Shown: positions 7,111-15,841 of the stretch, in pieces
Numbering within the stretch: the stretch's first letter is position 1
How the letters are laid out: every line of letters starts with the position of its first letter
Assembly: GCA_041940425.1 (NCBI GenBank)
Contig: JBGTSF010000007.1
Span: forward strand, 1 to 64,000
Source: DATHTS01 sp041940425
Lineage (GTDB): Bacteria > Acidobacteriota > Blastocatellia > Pyrinomonadales > Pyrinomonadaceae
Length of the DNA stretch: 64,000 nt
Direction of reading: 5' to 3'
Notes under the pieces: generated by a model
Database searches by the model: none
What the model saw: the letters and a program-made list of their open reading frames with translations, nothing else
What the model was told of the DNA's origin: nothing
Position numbers and translations under genes: made by a program

Positions 7111-8747
7111 ATATAAAAACTGCTTTGTTATTAATTTTAATTTTGGTTTTTCCGGCTTTTTTATTCGGTCAAACCGATTACACATCTAAATTTAACGCTG
7201 CGAAAATGAAAGAGCGCGTTAAGAAACTTTCGGCTGACGAATTTGCCGGTCGCAGTCCGAGCGATCAAAAAGCCGCCGTATATATAGCTAACCAGTTAAG
7301 AACTATCGGGGTGAAACCCGCCAATAAAAATTCCTATTTTCAAAATGTCAAACTTTTTGGAACAAAAACAAATCCCGAAACAAAATTGATTGTCGGTGAA
7401 GAAAGCTACGAATTCGGCGATAATTGGGTCGGATTTACCGACGCGCAAAAACCGCTGGTTTCGATTGATGCTGAAATCGTTTTTATGGGCTACGGCATAG
7501 ACGCGCCGCTTTTTAACTGGAACGATTACAAAGGAAAGCCGGAAGATTTTCGCGGAAAAGTTTTGATGATTATGGTCAATGATCCGCCCGCGTCCGAGAA
7601 AGAACCGAATCTTTTCGGCGGAAAAGCTCTGACCTATTACGGGCGTTGGACATATAAATTTGAAGAAGCGGCGCGGCGCGGGGCGGCGGGTGTGGTCTTG
7701 ATTCACACGAATGAATCCGCCGGTTACGGCTGGAATGTCGTCCGCACATCGAATGGCGGCTGGCGTTATGAACTTGCCCGTGATGCAAACAGTAAAATGC
7801 CGTTTTTGAATTTGAAATCGTGGGCGACGAACGAAACGGCAAATAAAATTTTAATGAGTGCGAAGTTGGATTTGGATGATTTACGCAAAAAAGCCGGATC
7901 GCGCGATTTCAAGCCCGTTAAAACCGGCTTGAAAGTAAAAGTTGACATCAGAAGCGAAACAAAAAGTTTCGAATCGCCGAACGTCGTAGGCATCGTCGAA
8001 GGAAGCGATGCGAAATTAAAGAACGAATATGTGATCTATACATCGCACTGGGATCATCTCGGAGTCGGGGAAGCCGATAAAAACGCTGATAAAATTTACA
8101 ACGGTGCGTATGACAATGCTTCGGGCGTGTCGGCGACGCTCGGAATTGCCGAAGTTTTATCGAAAATGCCGAAAAAACAGAGACCGAAACGCTCGTTTCT
8201 TTTCCTTTTTCCGACCGCCGAAGAACAAGGTCTGCTCGGTGCGGAATTCTACGCCCAGAATCCTCTGGTTCCGCTCGCAAAAACGGTTGCCAATGTAAAT
8301 ATTGACGGAGTGAATTTTTTCGGAAAAACGAAAGACTTCAAACCGCTCGGCGCGGATCGTTCGACCTTGATGGAATTTATAAACGCCGTTGCTGAAGAAA
8401 GAAGTTTGACCGTCAAAGGCGACGACCGACCCGAACAGGGGTTCTTTTTCCGTTCGGATCATTTCCCGTTCGCAAAGGTCGGCGTTCCGGCGGTTTCCAT
8501 TCAGCACGGGAGTGAATTTTCAAAACCTCTAAGCGGAGAAGCGGAGAAATTTTTTAACGGCTACAATGCCAATCATTATCATCAGCCGTCTGACGAATTT
8601 TACGATTGGTGGGACATTTCGGCGATGATCCAGGAAGCCGAATACGCCCTCGCCATCGGCGTTAAAATCGCCAATTCCGCTGAAATGCCGAGATATAACG
8701 ACACTGACGAATTTTCAGCCGCGGACAAAAAACGTTTCGGCAAGTGA
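7107..8747 (+). CDS. Secreted M28-family metallopeptidase with PA domain
   Basis: A signal peptide (1-21, ending FLFGQ) precedes a PA (protease-associated) domain at about 120-235 and an M28 aminopeptidase domain at about 290-530. The two-zinc ligands are visible: His314 in SHWDHLG, Asp336 in YDNASG, Glu372/Glu373 in AEEQG, Asp400 in VNIDG and a late His in NHYHQPSDE. The family cleaves N-terminal residues from peptides outside the cytoplasm, and some members act on other amides, so the substrate is open. It starts within the heptamer repeat that ends folE. Confidence 0.88.
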   Translation: MNIKTALLLILILVFPAFLFGQTDYTSKFNAAKMKERVKKLSADEFAGRSPSDQKAAVYIANQLRTIGVKPANKNSYFQNVKLFGTKTNPETKLIVGEESYEFGDNWVGFTDAQKPLVSIDAEIVFMGYGIDAPLFNWNDYKGKPEDFRGKVLMIMVNDPPASEKEPNLFGGKALTYYGRWTYKFEEAARRGAAGVVLIHTNESAGYGWNVVRTSNGGWRYELARDANSKMPFLNLKSWATNETANKILMSAKLDLDDLRKKAGSRDFKPVKTGLKVKVDIRSETKSFESPNVVGIVEGSDAKLKNEYVIYTSHWDHLGVGEADKNADKIYNGAYDNASGVSATLGIAEVLSKMPKKQRPKRSFLFLFPTAEEQGLLGAEFYAQNPLVPLAKTVANVNIDGVNFFGKTKDFKPLGADRSTLMEFINAVAEERSLTVKGDDRPEQGFFFRSDHFPFAKVGVPAVSIQHGSEFSKPLSGEAEKFFNGYNANHYHQPSDEFYDWWDISAMIQEAEYALAIGVKIANSAEMPRYNDTDEFSAADKKRFGK

Positions 8748-8846
8748 TGAGAATTTAGCCGCGATTAACGCGATTAATGCGAATGAAAAATAATTACTGA
8801 TCGGCAGAAGATTCGCGGTGAGCGAAAATTTGCCAAAAAATTGCTC

Positions 8847-8893
8847 AAAAAGCACAAAAATCAGAAAAACAATTTGAATCTTTTGTGCTTTTT
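8847..8893 (+). repeat. Perfect 13-base inverted repeat upstream of metG
   Basis: AAAAAGCACAAAA at 8847-8859 and its exact reverse complement at 8881-8893, spaced by 21 bases. It lies in the 218-base gap between the peptidase and metG, beside a 9-base tandem repeat (CGCGATTAA twice, from about 8760). Confidence 0.7.
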
Positions 8894-8910
8894 TGCGGCT
8901 CATAAATTTA

Positions 8911-8962
8911 GTGCAGCGTGTAGAAAAAAATCGTTTTACACGCTACACTTTTATTTTTTGAA
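8911..8962 (+). terminator. Hairpin followed by T-rich run before metG
   Basis: Arms 8911-8922 and 8937-8948 pair over 12 bases with one mismatch (core AGCGTGTA / TACACGCT), with a 14-base loop and then a T-rich stretch (8949-8959). It fits an intrinsic terminator for the peptidase gene. Because it ends only a few bases before the metG ATG it could also act as an attenuator. No T-box features are visible. Confidence 0.5.
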
Positions 8963-8965
8963 TTT

Positions 8966-11035
8966 ATGAAAACTTTTTATATAACGACTCCGATCTATTA
9001 TGCGAACAGTTTGCCGCATCTCGGACATCTCTACACGACGATCGTCGTTGATGCGATAGCGAAACATAAACGCCAGCGCGGATTCGACACTTTTTTTCTC
9101 ACCGGGACGGACGAACACGGCTTGAATATTCAGCGCGCGGCGGAAAAAGCGAACCGCACGCCGAAAGAGCAGGTGGACTATATTTCCGGCGAACTCAAAA
9201 AAATGTTCGCCGATTTCGGTCTCACCGATTACGACATTTTTATGCGGACGACCGAGCCTTTTCATTACGAAGCGGTGCAGAATCTCTGGCAAAAAATCGC
9301 GTCGAATAAAACGCCGAAAGGCAACGACACGATTTATAAAGGTCATTACGAAGGCTGGTTTTGCGCTCCGTGCGCGGCTTATAAAACCGAAGATGAATAC
9401 TTTACGTCCGATGGCTCGGATATTCCGTTCTGCAAAGTTCATGAACGTCCGCTCGACAAAGTTTCCGAAGAAAGCTATTTTTTTCGGCTTTCGGATTTTG
9501 ACGAATTTTTGATCGAAAAGATCGAAAATAATAAAAATCTGATTCGACCCGAATCGAGAAAAAATGAAGTTTTGTCATTTATTCGCGGAGGACTGCAAGA
9601 TCTTTCGATCTCGCGCGAGAAAAAATCGGTAAGTTGGGGCGTTCCCGTTCCGGGCGACGAAAATCACGTGATGTATGTCTGGATGGACGCGCTTTCCAAT
9701 TACATCACGGCGATCGGTTACGGAAACGAAAAGCGAAAAAAAATCGGTTTTGAAAAATACTGGGAAAATGCCGTGCATATCGTTGGCAAAGACATTCTGC
9801 GTTTTCACACGGTTTACTGGTTCTCGTTTTTAGAAGCCGCCGGAATTGATCTGCCGAAAACGGTTTACGCGCACGGAATGTGGCTCGACGCGAACGGGCG
9901 GAAGATGGGAAAAACTCTCGGCAATACGATCGAACTCGATGTTTTGCACGAACATTTTCAAACCGACGCTCTTCGTTATTTTCTTTTAAGCGAGATGGTT
10001 TTCGGTCAGGACGGAAATTTCAGCTACGAAAAATTAATCGAAAAAGCGACGGCTGATCTGGCAAACGGTCTCGGCAATCTTTCTTCGCGCACGCTTTCCA
10101 TGATTCGCAAATACCGCGAAGGGAAAATTCCGAACGGAAAGATCGGCGAGGAAAATTACATTTTTGCCAAACGCGCCGGGATAAACGCGGACGAACAGGA
10201 AATTGTTTCCGCTTTGGAACACGCGAGAAATGAATTTTTAAGACGATTCGATAATTTCGAATTTTCTCAGGCTCTCGAAACGCTCTGGAACGTGATCGGG
10301 CGGATTGACAAAATGATCACCGATTCGAAGCCCTGGGAACTCGTCAAAGACGAGAATCAGACCGAAACATTAAACGCCGTTTTATACCGCGCGGCGGAAA
10401 CACTGCGCTGGTTGTGCGTTTTGCTTTATCCGGTAATGCCCGAATCGGCGCAGAAGATTTATGTTCAGATCGGTTTGTCAGCCGATGTTTCACAGTTCAA
10501 TCCCGAAAATCTGAAATACGGAGAATTAGAAGAGGGAATCGAGATCGGCGAAACCGAAGCGGTTTTTCCGCGCATTGATAAAAATAAAGTTATGACGGAA
10601 ATAGAAAAAGAGAAGATAAAAGACGGAAGTCAGAAGACTGTAGAAGAAAAACAGAATGAAATTAAAATAGAAGCCGAAGAAAAATCCGAAGAAGATAATT
10701 ATATTTCGATTGAAGATTTTGCAAAGGTTGAACTCCGCGTCGGAGAGATCAAAGTCGCGGAAAAAGTTCCGAATGCCGACAAGCTTCTGCGTTTCGAGAT
10801 TGATCTCGGCGAGGAAAAACTGCGCCAAATCTTAGCGGGCTTAGCGGAATACTATGAACCGGAAAAACTGATCGGTCGCAAGGTCGTCGTCGTCGCCAAC
10901 CTAAAACCGAGAAAAATGCGTGGTTTCGAATCGCAGGGAATGATCTGTGCCGCGAGTTTGGAGGACGGAACAGGCGAAAATCCGGCGATTGCAACTTTTA
11001 CTGAAAATGTAGATATTGGCGCACGTTTGAAATAA
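8966..11035 (+). CDS. metG: Methionyl-tRNA synthetase
   Basis: It attaches methionine to tRNA-Met. The HIGH motif is PHLGHLYT (His18-Leu-Gly-His21). A zinc knuckle is seen as CAPC and PFCKVH. The KMSKS loop reads Lys313-Met-Gly-Lys-Thr317, so the usual first Ser is Gly. The C-terminal 110 residues form a tRNA-binding (EMAP-II/Trbp111-like) OB-fold domain (FAKVELRVGEIKVAEKVPNA and GRKVVVVANLKPRKMRG). A charged linker (about 540-580) precedes it. The length of 689 residues matches two-domain MetG. It is preceded by a hairpin-rich gap. Confidence 0.96.
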   Translation: MKTFYITTPIYYANSLPHLGHLYTTIVVDAIAKHKRQRGFDTFFLTGTDEHGLNIQRAAEKANRTPKEQVDYISGELKKMFADFGLTDYDIFMRTTEPFHYEAVQNLWQKIASNKTPKGNDTIYKGHYEGWFCAPCAAYKTEDEYFTSDGSDIPFCKVHERPLDKVSEESYFFRLSDFDEFLIEKIENNKNLIRPESRKNEVLSFIRGGLQDLSISREKKSVSWGVPVPGDENHVMYVWMDALSNYITAIGYGNEKRKKIGFEKYWENAVHIVGKDILRFHTVYWFSFLEAAGIDLPKTVYAHGMWLDANGRKMGKTLGNTIELDVLHEHFQTDALRYFLLSEMVFGQDGNFSYEKLIEKATADLANGLGNLSSRTLSMIRKYREGKIPNGKIGEENYIFAKRAGINADEQEIVSALEHARNEFLRRFDNFEFSQALETLWNVIGRIDKMITDSKPWELVKDENQTETLNAVLYRAAETLRWLCVLLYPVMPESAQKIYVQIGLSADVSQFNPENLKYGELEEGIEIGETEAVFPRIDKNKVMTEIEKEKIKDGSQKTVEEKQNEIKIEAEEKSEEDNYISIEDFAKVELRVGEIKVAEKVPNADKLLRFEIDLGEEKLRQILAGLAEYYEPEKLIGRKVVVVANLKPRKMRGFESQGMICAASLEDGTGENPAIATFTENVDIGARLK

Positions 11036-11135
11036 GTTTTGAGTTTCCTTAACGAAGTAGTAATTTTTTCAGGCAAATAATAAATCAAAAGTTAACTCTA
11101 ATGGCTTTAAATCGAAAATACCTCAAGAATCTTTT

Positions 11136-11783
11136 ATGAAAAAAATATTTATCATACTTTTATTATTTCCTGTGATTAGTGTTCTCACAGTGAACGGTCA
11201 GCGAAAATCTGCTGATTCTGCAAAAAGAAAACTCCGAATCATTACAAAACCGCTTCCGAAACCGAAAGTTGAAACGGAAAATTGGAAAGAATTCGTGTCC
11301 CCGGTTTTGAAATTCAGGATAAATTTACCGAAAGAGCCGACGATAACGGAGATTGAAATTGAAGAAGATTCGGTAAAAGCGAAATCTACAATTCATCAAA
11401 CCTATATAAATCAAATTTATTATTTGGTTGAAGTTAGAGAGTATCCGAATGGGTTTTTACCGGATAGAAACGATCTGAGTTTAAATTATGGAATTTGGAT
11501 GAAAGATTATGTGCTGGACGGAATTAAAGTTCATAACGAAAGAGTTTTCGATTTTGGCGGAAATTTGGCGGTCGAGTTTATTTATCAGCAGACGAATAAC
11601 GATCTGCTTATTCATCGTGCTTACGTTGTGGGGCAAAAACTTATTCAGCAAATAATCCAATTAGAGATTAAAAAGCCGGACAATTTGGAACAAACGATAG
11701 AAAAAAACAAAACTAAAATAAACAAATTTCTTGATTCGTTTTCCCTTATCGAAACTCAGACGAATGATTCATTAATCGGTTAA
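11136..11783 (+). CDS. Secreted protein of unknown function
   Basis: I do not recognise a named family with certainty. A signal peptide covers residues 1-21 (core IILLLFPVISVLTVNG). The mature part opens with a basic stretch, then a single alpha/beta domain from about residue 50 (WKEFVSPVLKFRINLPKEP) to the end. The layout of a short domain with an exposed F-x-I-x-L-P start resembles small secreted domains found in many Acidobacteria. A strong terminator follows immediately. It is probably a single-gene unit after metG, 100 bases downstream. Confidence 0.75.
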   Translation: MKKIFIILLLFPVISVLTVNGQRKSADSAKRKLRIITKPLPKPKVETENWKEFVSPVLKFRINLPKEPTITEIEIEEDSVKAKSTIHQTYINQIYYLVEVREYPNGFLPDRNDLSLNYGIWMKDYVLDGIKVHNERVFDFGGNLAVEFIYQQTNNDLLIHRAYVVGQKLIQQIIQLEIKKPDNLEQTIEKNKTKINKFLDSFSLIETQTNDSLIG

Positions 11784-11786
11784 AAT

Positions 11787-11827
11787 AAAAAAGCGGCGAT
11801 TCATAAAAATTAATCGCCGCTTTTTTT
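11787..11827. terminator. Bidirectional intrinsic terminator
   Basis: A 15-base perfect stem: 11787-11801 (AAAAAAGCGGCGATT) and 11812-11826, loop of 10 bases, with A-run on the left and T-run on the right. It lies between two convergent genes (ends 11783 and 11844) and can serve both. Confidence 0.9.
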
Positions 11828-11843
11828 CATCGTTTGAATCTGC

Positions 11844-13514
11844 TTATTTCAGAGTTAAATTTCTGACAAAACCCCAATCGCCGCTCGCGTTGACTTTGAT
11901 ATTTTCGACGCGCTTGTTTGCCACGACCATATTTGCCGGATACCAGAGCGGAAGCATCGGGACTTCCGTGCTGATGATCTCCTGCGCTTGAGCATAAAGC
12001 TGTTTGGCTTTTTCGCGGTCGGTTTCGTTAAGTGCCTGGCTTAAAAGCTCGTCAACCTTCGCATTTGAATAACGGCTGCGGTTTCTGGAAGCGCGTTTTT
12101 CGTTCGGAATTTCGGTTGACGCAAACAAATCTTTCAAAAAAATCGGGTCTTGATTGCCTCCGACCCAACGCCCGGTCGTCATCTGGTATTGCCCGTTCTG
12201 CAACTGCGAAAGCATTGTACGGAATTCGACCGAATCAATCACGACCGGAATACCGACCTCAACAAGCTGGCTTTGAATCATCTGCGTGTATTGATTGACT
12301 GCCTGGTTGCCTGACGAAACCTTAAAACTTATCTGCGGCATCTCTCGTTTGCCGTCGCCGTTGGTATCTTTGAAACCGGCTTCGTCAAGAAGCTGTTTCG
12401 CTTTTGCCGGATCGTAATCGTATTTCGTTCCCGCATTATAAGCCCAGGATTCTTCAGGAAGGATCGAATGAGCGATGGTCGCTTGTCCGAGAAGCAAATC
12501 ATTAATGATCCGGTTGCGGTCAATCGCGTAAGCAATCGCCTGGCGCACTTTTACATTATTGAGCGGAGCGACCTCGGTGTTAAAGCCGAGATACTGAATA
12601 TTCGAGCCGTTAAATTTTTCCACCTTTAGATTCTGATCCTGCCCCAAGTTTTGAATCGTGTCCGGGGCAAGATTCGTTACGCCGGGAGCGAGATCAACGA
12701 TTTGCGACTTTAGTTCCGCCTGCAGCGCGCTCGCATCGGGAATCCCTTTAACCTGAACCTTTTCAATTGACGGCGCGCCTTCCCAGTAATCGGCAAATTT
12801 TTCGACCTCGACGATATTTTGAACCGTATCGAAACTGACGAATTTATAGGGTCCCGTTCCGACCGGCGGTTTTGTGCCGCTCGCCTGAGTTCCGACCTCG
12901 CTTCCTTCTTGAATGATTGCTACGGGAACAAGATTTGATAAAAGCTGATTTTTTAATGCCGGACGCGCGAGTTTTACATTAACCGTTTTTTCATCCGGGG
13001 TTTCGATTGAAACAATGTGCGGTTTTTTTTCAGTTTGCGATGCGGTATTTGAATTTGAATTGGAATTTGCCGAATTTCCTGAAGGTGATTTACCGGACGG
13101 CGTTTCAACCGTGTCGAAAAATGCCGAAGCCTTCGCGCCGTTTGAAGAAAACAGTTTATCAAAAGTGTATTTGACGTCAGCCGAAGTCATTGGTTTGCCG
13201 TCGTGAAATTTCACATCGTCGCGCAACACAAAGGTTACGGTCGAGCCGTCTTCGCTCGTATTTATTTCTTTGGCTAGTTCCCCGACATATTCGAATTGAT
13301 CGTTCTTTTTAACCAGCGAATTGAAGAGCAGTGTCCGCAAACGTTCGTCATTTGCAGTCACTGTCGTCGAACCGATCGGGTCGAGATTTGAAAACGGACC
13401 GTCGAGGGCGATGACAAACGGTTTATTACCGCCCGTCCGGTCCCGGCAGGCTGATGCGAATAAAAATACGAGTGTAAAAAAAATAAGTGCTGTAATAAAT
13501 TTGTTTCTAAACAA
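11844..13514 (-). CDS. ABC transporter solute-binding lipoprotein, family 5 (peptide/oligopeptide type)
   Basis: The protein starts with a lipoprotein signal (hydrophobic FFTLVFLFASA, then Cys23), so it should be a membrane-anchored extracytoplasmic binding protein. SBP_bac_5 signatures include FVLRDDVKFHDGKPMTSADV, VRQAIAYAIDRNRIINDLL and a C-terminal LPLWYPANMVVANKR. The family binds oligopeptides, dipeptides, nickel or sugars. A Ser/Asn-rich insert (about residues 145-165) looks like a surface loop. The TTG start is supported by GGAGGA five bases upstream. The gene follows nagZ by 31 bases, and no permease or ATPase gene is adjacent. A link to cell-wall peptide uptake is inference. Confidence 0.88.
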   Translation of the reverse strand: MFRNKFITALIFFTLVFLFASACRDRTGGNKPFVIALDGPFSNLDPIGSTTVTANDERLRTLLFNSLVKKNDQFEYVGELAKEINTSEDGSTVTFVLRDDVKFHDGKPMTSADVKYTFDKLFSSNGAKASAFFDTVETPSGKSPSGNSANSNSNSNTASQTEKKPHIVSIETPDEKTVNVKLARPALKNQLLSNLVPVAIIQEGSEVGTQASGTKPPVGTGPYKFVSFDTVQNIVEVEKFADYWEGAPSIEKVQVKGIPDASALQAELKSQIVDLAPGVTNLAPDTIQNLGQDQNLKVEKFNGSNIQYLGFNTEVAPLNNVKVRQAIAYAIDRNRIINDLLLGQATIAHSILPEESWAYNAGTKYDYDPAKAKQLLDEAGFKDTNGDGKREMPQISFKVSSGNQAVNQYTQMIQSQLVEVGIPVVIDSVEFRTMLSQLQNGQYQMTTGRWVGGNQDPIFLKDLFASTEIPNEKRASRNRSRYSNAKVDELLSQALNETDREKAKQLYAQAQEIISTEVPMLPLWYPANMVVANKRVENIKVNASGDWGFVRNLTLK

Positions 13515-13545
13515 GATTTTCCTCCAGAAAAAGTTGATAAAAAGA

Positions 13546-14661
13546 CTAACACATCCCGGTTAATTTTTTAATTTCGTCAGAAATTTCGCTAATTCGATTT
13601 TCGTCGAAATCGAGCGGCGGGGAAAGTTTGAGTTTAATTTTGGCGATGCGGTTTAACGATTCTTGGATTCGTTCGTGGCTTATCTCGCCGATTTCGACAG
13701 CCGTTTGAACCTTTTCAAAGGCTTCGTTCATCGCGTCCACATTTGCGCAAATCAAAAGACAATCGTTTCCAGCGTTAATCGCCATTTTCGCGGCTTCCCC
13801 GATCCCGTAATTTTTGAGGATCGCGCCCATCTCCAGATCGTCAGTCAAGATCAGATTTTCATACTCGAAATCGCCGCGAAGCAATTTTAAGATGAAATTT
13901 TTACTCAACGAAGATGGCAAAAATTTGCCCTGCGCGTTAGTTTCCTGCAAACCAACCTGCGGATAGGCGGCGTGTCCGACCATTACCGCATAAACGTCCT
14001 TTTCAGCGAAAAATGTTTGATAAGGCAGAAGATCGTTTTCAAAAAGTTGCTCTGTTGTAAGATTTACCTGCGGCAATTCTTCGTGCGAATCCGTTTCGGT
14101 CGCGCCGTATCCGGGGAAATGTTTGATCGTTCCGAGACAGCCCGATTTTTGCAATGTGTCGAAATAAAGTCCGGCGAGATTTATAACATCTTCTTTCGAT
14201 TTTCCGAAACCGCGCGAATAAAGCCCGTTGACAAATTTCTCGCGCCGCTCGTCAATTATGTCAACGACCGGCGCGAAATTCATATTAAAGCCGAGAATTC
14301 GAATAATTTCCGCAGTGAGTTCGGCATGTCTGCGCGTCAATTCGGGATTTCCTTTTTCAGTTATCGCTTTAACCGAAGGCATCGGCGTAACTATACGCCG
14401 CAGGCGGTCAACCAAGCCGCCCTCTTGATCGAGACTTAAAAACGGTTCGACGGGCAAACTTTCGCGGACATCATCGAGCAGTTTTCTGGTTTGCGCGGCT
14501 GTTCTGATATTTCTCGAAAATAAACAAATGCCGCCCGGTTGAATCGTTTCGAGCAGTTTGCGCGTTTGTTCGTCTAACCCCGTTCCGGGTAAGCCGATAA
14601 AAAAAAGTTGACCGATTTTTTGTTTTAGAGAGAGATTTCCAAAATTGATTGGTTTCGTCAT
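13546..14661 (-). CDS. nagZ: Glycoside hydrolase family 3 beta-N-acetylhexosaminidase
   Basis: GH3 enzyme that releases N-acetylglucosamine, in NagZ from cell-wall turnover products. Motifs: QPGGICLFSRN (41-51), LSLDQEGGLVDRLRR (76-89), KHFPGYG (180-186) with the nearby DSHEELP loop that holds the His of NagZ enzymes, and the nucleophile region LTDDLEMGA (272-280). No signal peptide is seen, which fits the cytoplasmic recycling enzyme, although some Bacteroidota/Acidobacteria forms are exported. It is first in a two-gene minus-strand unit with the binding protein at 11844. Confidence 0.88.
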   Translation of the reverse strand: MTKPINFGNLSLKQKIGQLFFIGLPGTGLDEQTRKLLETIQPGGICLFSRNIRTAAQTRKLLDDVRESLPVEPFLSLDQEGGLVDRLRRIVTPMPSVKAITEKGNPELTRRHAELTAEIIRILGFNMNFAPVVDIIDERREKFVNGLYSRGFGKSKEDVINLAGLYFDTLQKSGCLGTIKHFPGYGATETDSHEELPQVNLTTEQLFENDLLPYQTFFAEKDVYAVMVGHAAYPQVGLQETNAQGKFLPSSLSKNFILKLLRGDFEYENLILTDDLEMGAILKNYGIGEAAKMAINAGNDCLLICANVDAMNEAFEKVQTAVEIGEISHERIQESLNRIAKIKLKLSPPLDFDENRISEISDEIKKLTGMC

Positions 14662-14809
14662 TTATCGAGAACATTCTAGCAAAAGTTAATGTGATTTATA
14701 AAACGTCGAACAACAGACAATTCAAGTATAACTTTCAATACGAAATGAAAAACTTATTAAATTTCGAAAATTATGATATTAAATATTGAATTAAAACCTT
14801 TAGAAAATC

Positions 14810-15841
14810 ATGAGAGTCTTAAATTTGATTGCCATTTTAATTTTCCTATCCGGTGTTTCTCAAAATCTTCCCGCACAGGAAAAATGCGGCGCGGCGGAGA
14901 TTTATGCGAAAAAAGTTTGTGCGGGCGACGAGACCGTCAAATCCGAATCGGAACTTTTTCGTTTGATAAACGAATACCGCAAACAGCATAATCTGCCGGA
15001 AGTTCCCGAATCAAAAACATTGAATCTAACCGCGAACCGTCATCTGCTGGATATTAACCTGAATTTGAAAAAACTCACGCATAGCTGGAGCGACTGCGAG
15101 TTTGATTATAACGATTCGCAAACGTGGAGATGTATTTTTGACGCTCCGAAAAAATTTGATCCGGCGTTTACGGGAACGGGCTACGAAAATGTTTACTATA
15201 ATTCGTCGGGGAAATTCACTCCCGACGAAGTGCTTGAAGGATGGAAAAAAAGTCCGCTTCATAACGCCGCGATTTTGAATCGGGACTCCTTTAAAGAAAT
15301 GACTTGGATTGCGGGAGGCACGGCGATTGACGGTCAATATGCGGCTTTATGGTTTATTTCGGCGGGTTCGGCAGACCCGCACAATGTCAAAAATAGAGAT
15401 ACGAGAGGTTTGGGAAAAAATTTTAAAGATGTAGTAAAAAATCTGACCGGTAATCTGAATATCAAAAATGTTTCATCAACAATTGATTCGGAAAAATGGG
15501 TTGGCGTTTCCGCCGATAAATCCGTCTATCTCGATGTTTACGGCAAACCGGAAGAAGTCAGAGAAGGAAAAATGGGCATTCGTATCAAACTGTCCAAAGC
15601 AAACAGTATCACGCCGCAAAACAAAAAAATTCTGATGATTTTTCTGGAAAATGTTTCGCAAGATTGGCTCACCAGAACAAAATGGCTCGACGAAGCGATA
15701 CAAAAATTGTCGGCAAATCCGAAAACTCCGGTTTCAGCCGTTCGGAATGAGATAATTTACGAACTGAGCGTGGACAAAGACAATTTTTTGAATTTGCTGG
15801 TTAAACCGAAACCGAAAGTCAGCGCGATTGAAATCAAATAA
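14810..15841 (+). CDS. Secreted CAP/SCP-domain protein
   Basis: A signal peptide (1-23, ending NLPAQ) precedes a CAP (SCP/TAPS) domain at about residues 42-190: LFRLINEYRKQHNLPEV, the His in LTHSW, GYENVYY and GWKKSPLHNAAIL. The remaining 150 residues are an extra domain not seen in plain bacterial CAP proteins. CAP domains in bacteria are extracellular, and a general activity is not established. Five Cys residues in the CAP part may form disulfides. The last 8 bases overlap the end of mutS on the other strand. Confidence 0.85.
   Translation: MRVLNLIAILIFLSGVSQNLPAQEKCGAAEIYAKKVCAGDETVKSESELFRLINEYRKQHNLPEVPESKTLNLTANRHLLDINLNLKKLTHSWSDCEFDYNDSQTWRCIFDAPKKFDPAFTGTGYENVYYNSSGKFTPDEVLEGWKKSPLHNAAILNRDSFKEMTWIAGGTAIDGQYAALWFISAGSADPHNVKNRDTRGLGKNFKDVVKNLTGNLNIKNVSSTIDSEKWVGVSADKSVYLDVYGKPEEVREGKMGIRIKLSKANSITPQNKKILMIFLENVSQDWLTRTKWLDEAIQKLSANPKTPVSAVRNEIIYELSVDKDNFLNLLVKPKPKVSAIEIK

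Noticed and set aside
6391..7185. Minus-strand open frame of 264 residues over larC/folE
   Set aside because: It is a shadow of folE, and part of it is just the translated heptamer repeat.
8521..8560. AGCGGAG tandem pair in the peptidase gene as another heptamer array
   Set aside because: There are only two copies, with a spacing of 8 rather than 7, inside normal coding sequence.
9663..9676. ATCACGTGAT palindrome inside metG
   Set aside because: It resembles only the core of parS, lacks the flanks, and lies in a conserved coding part.
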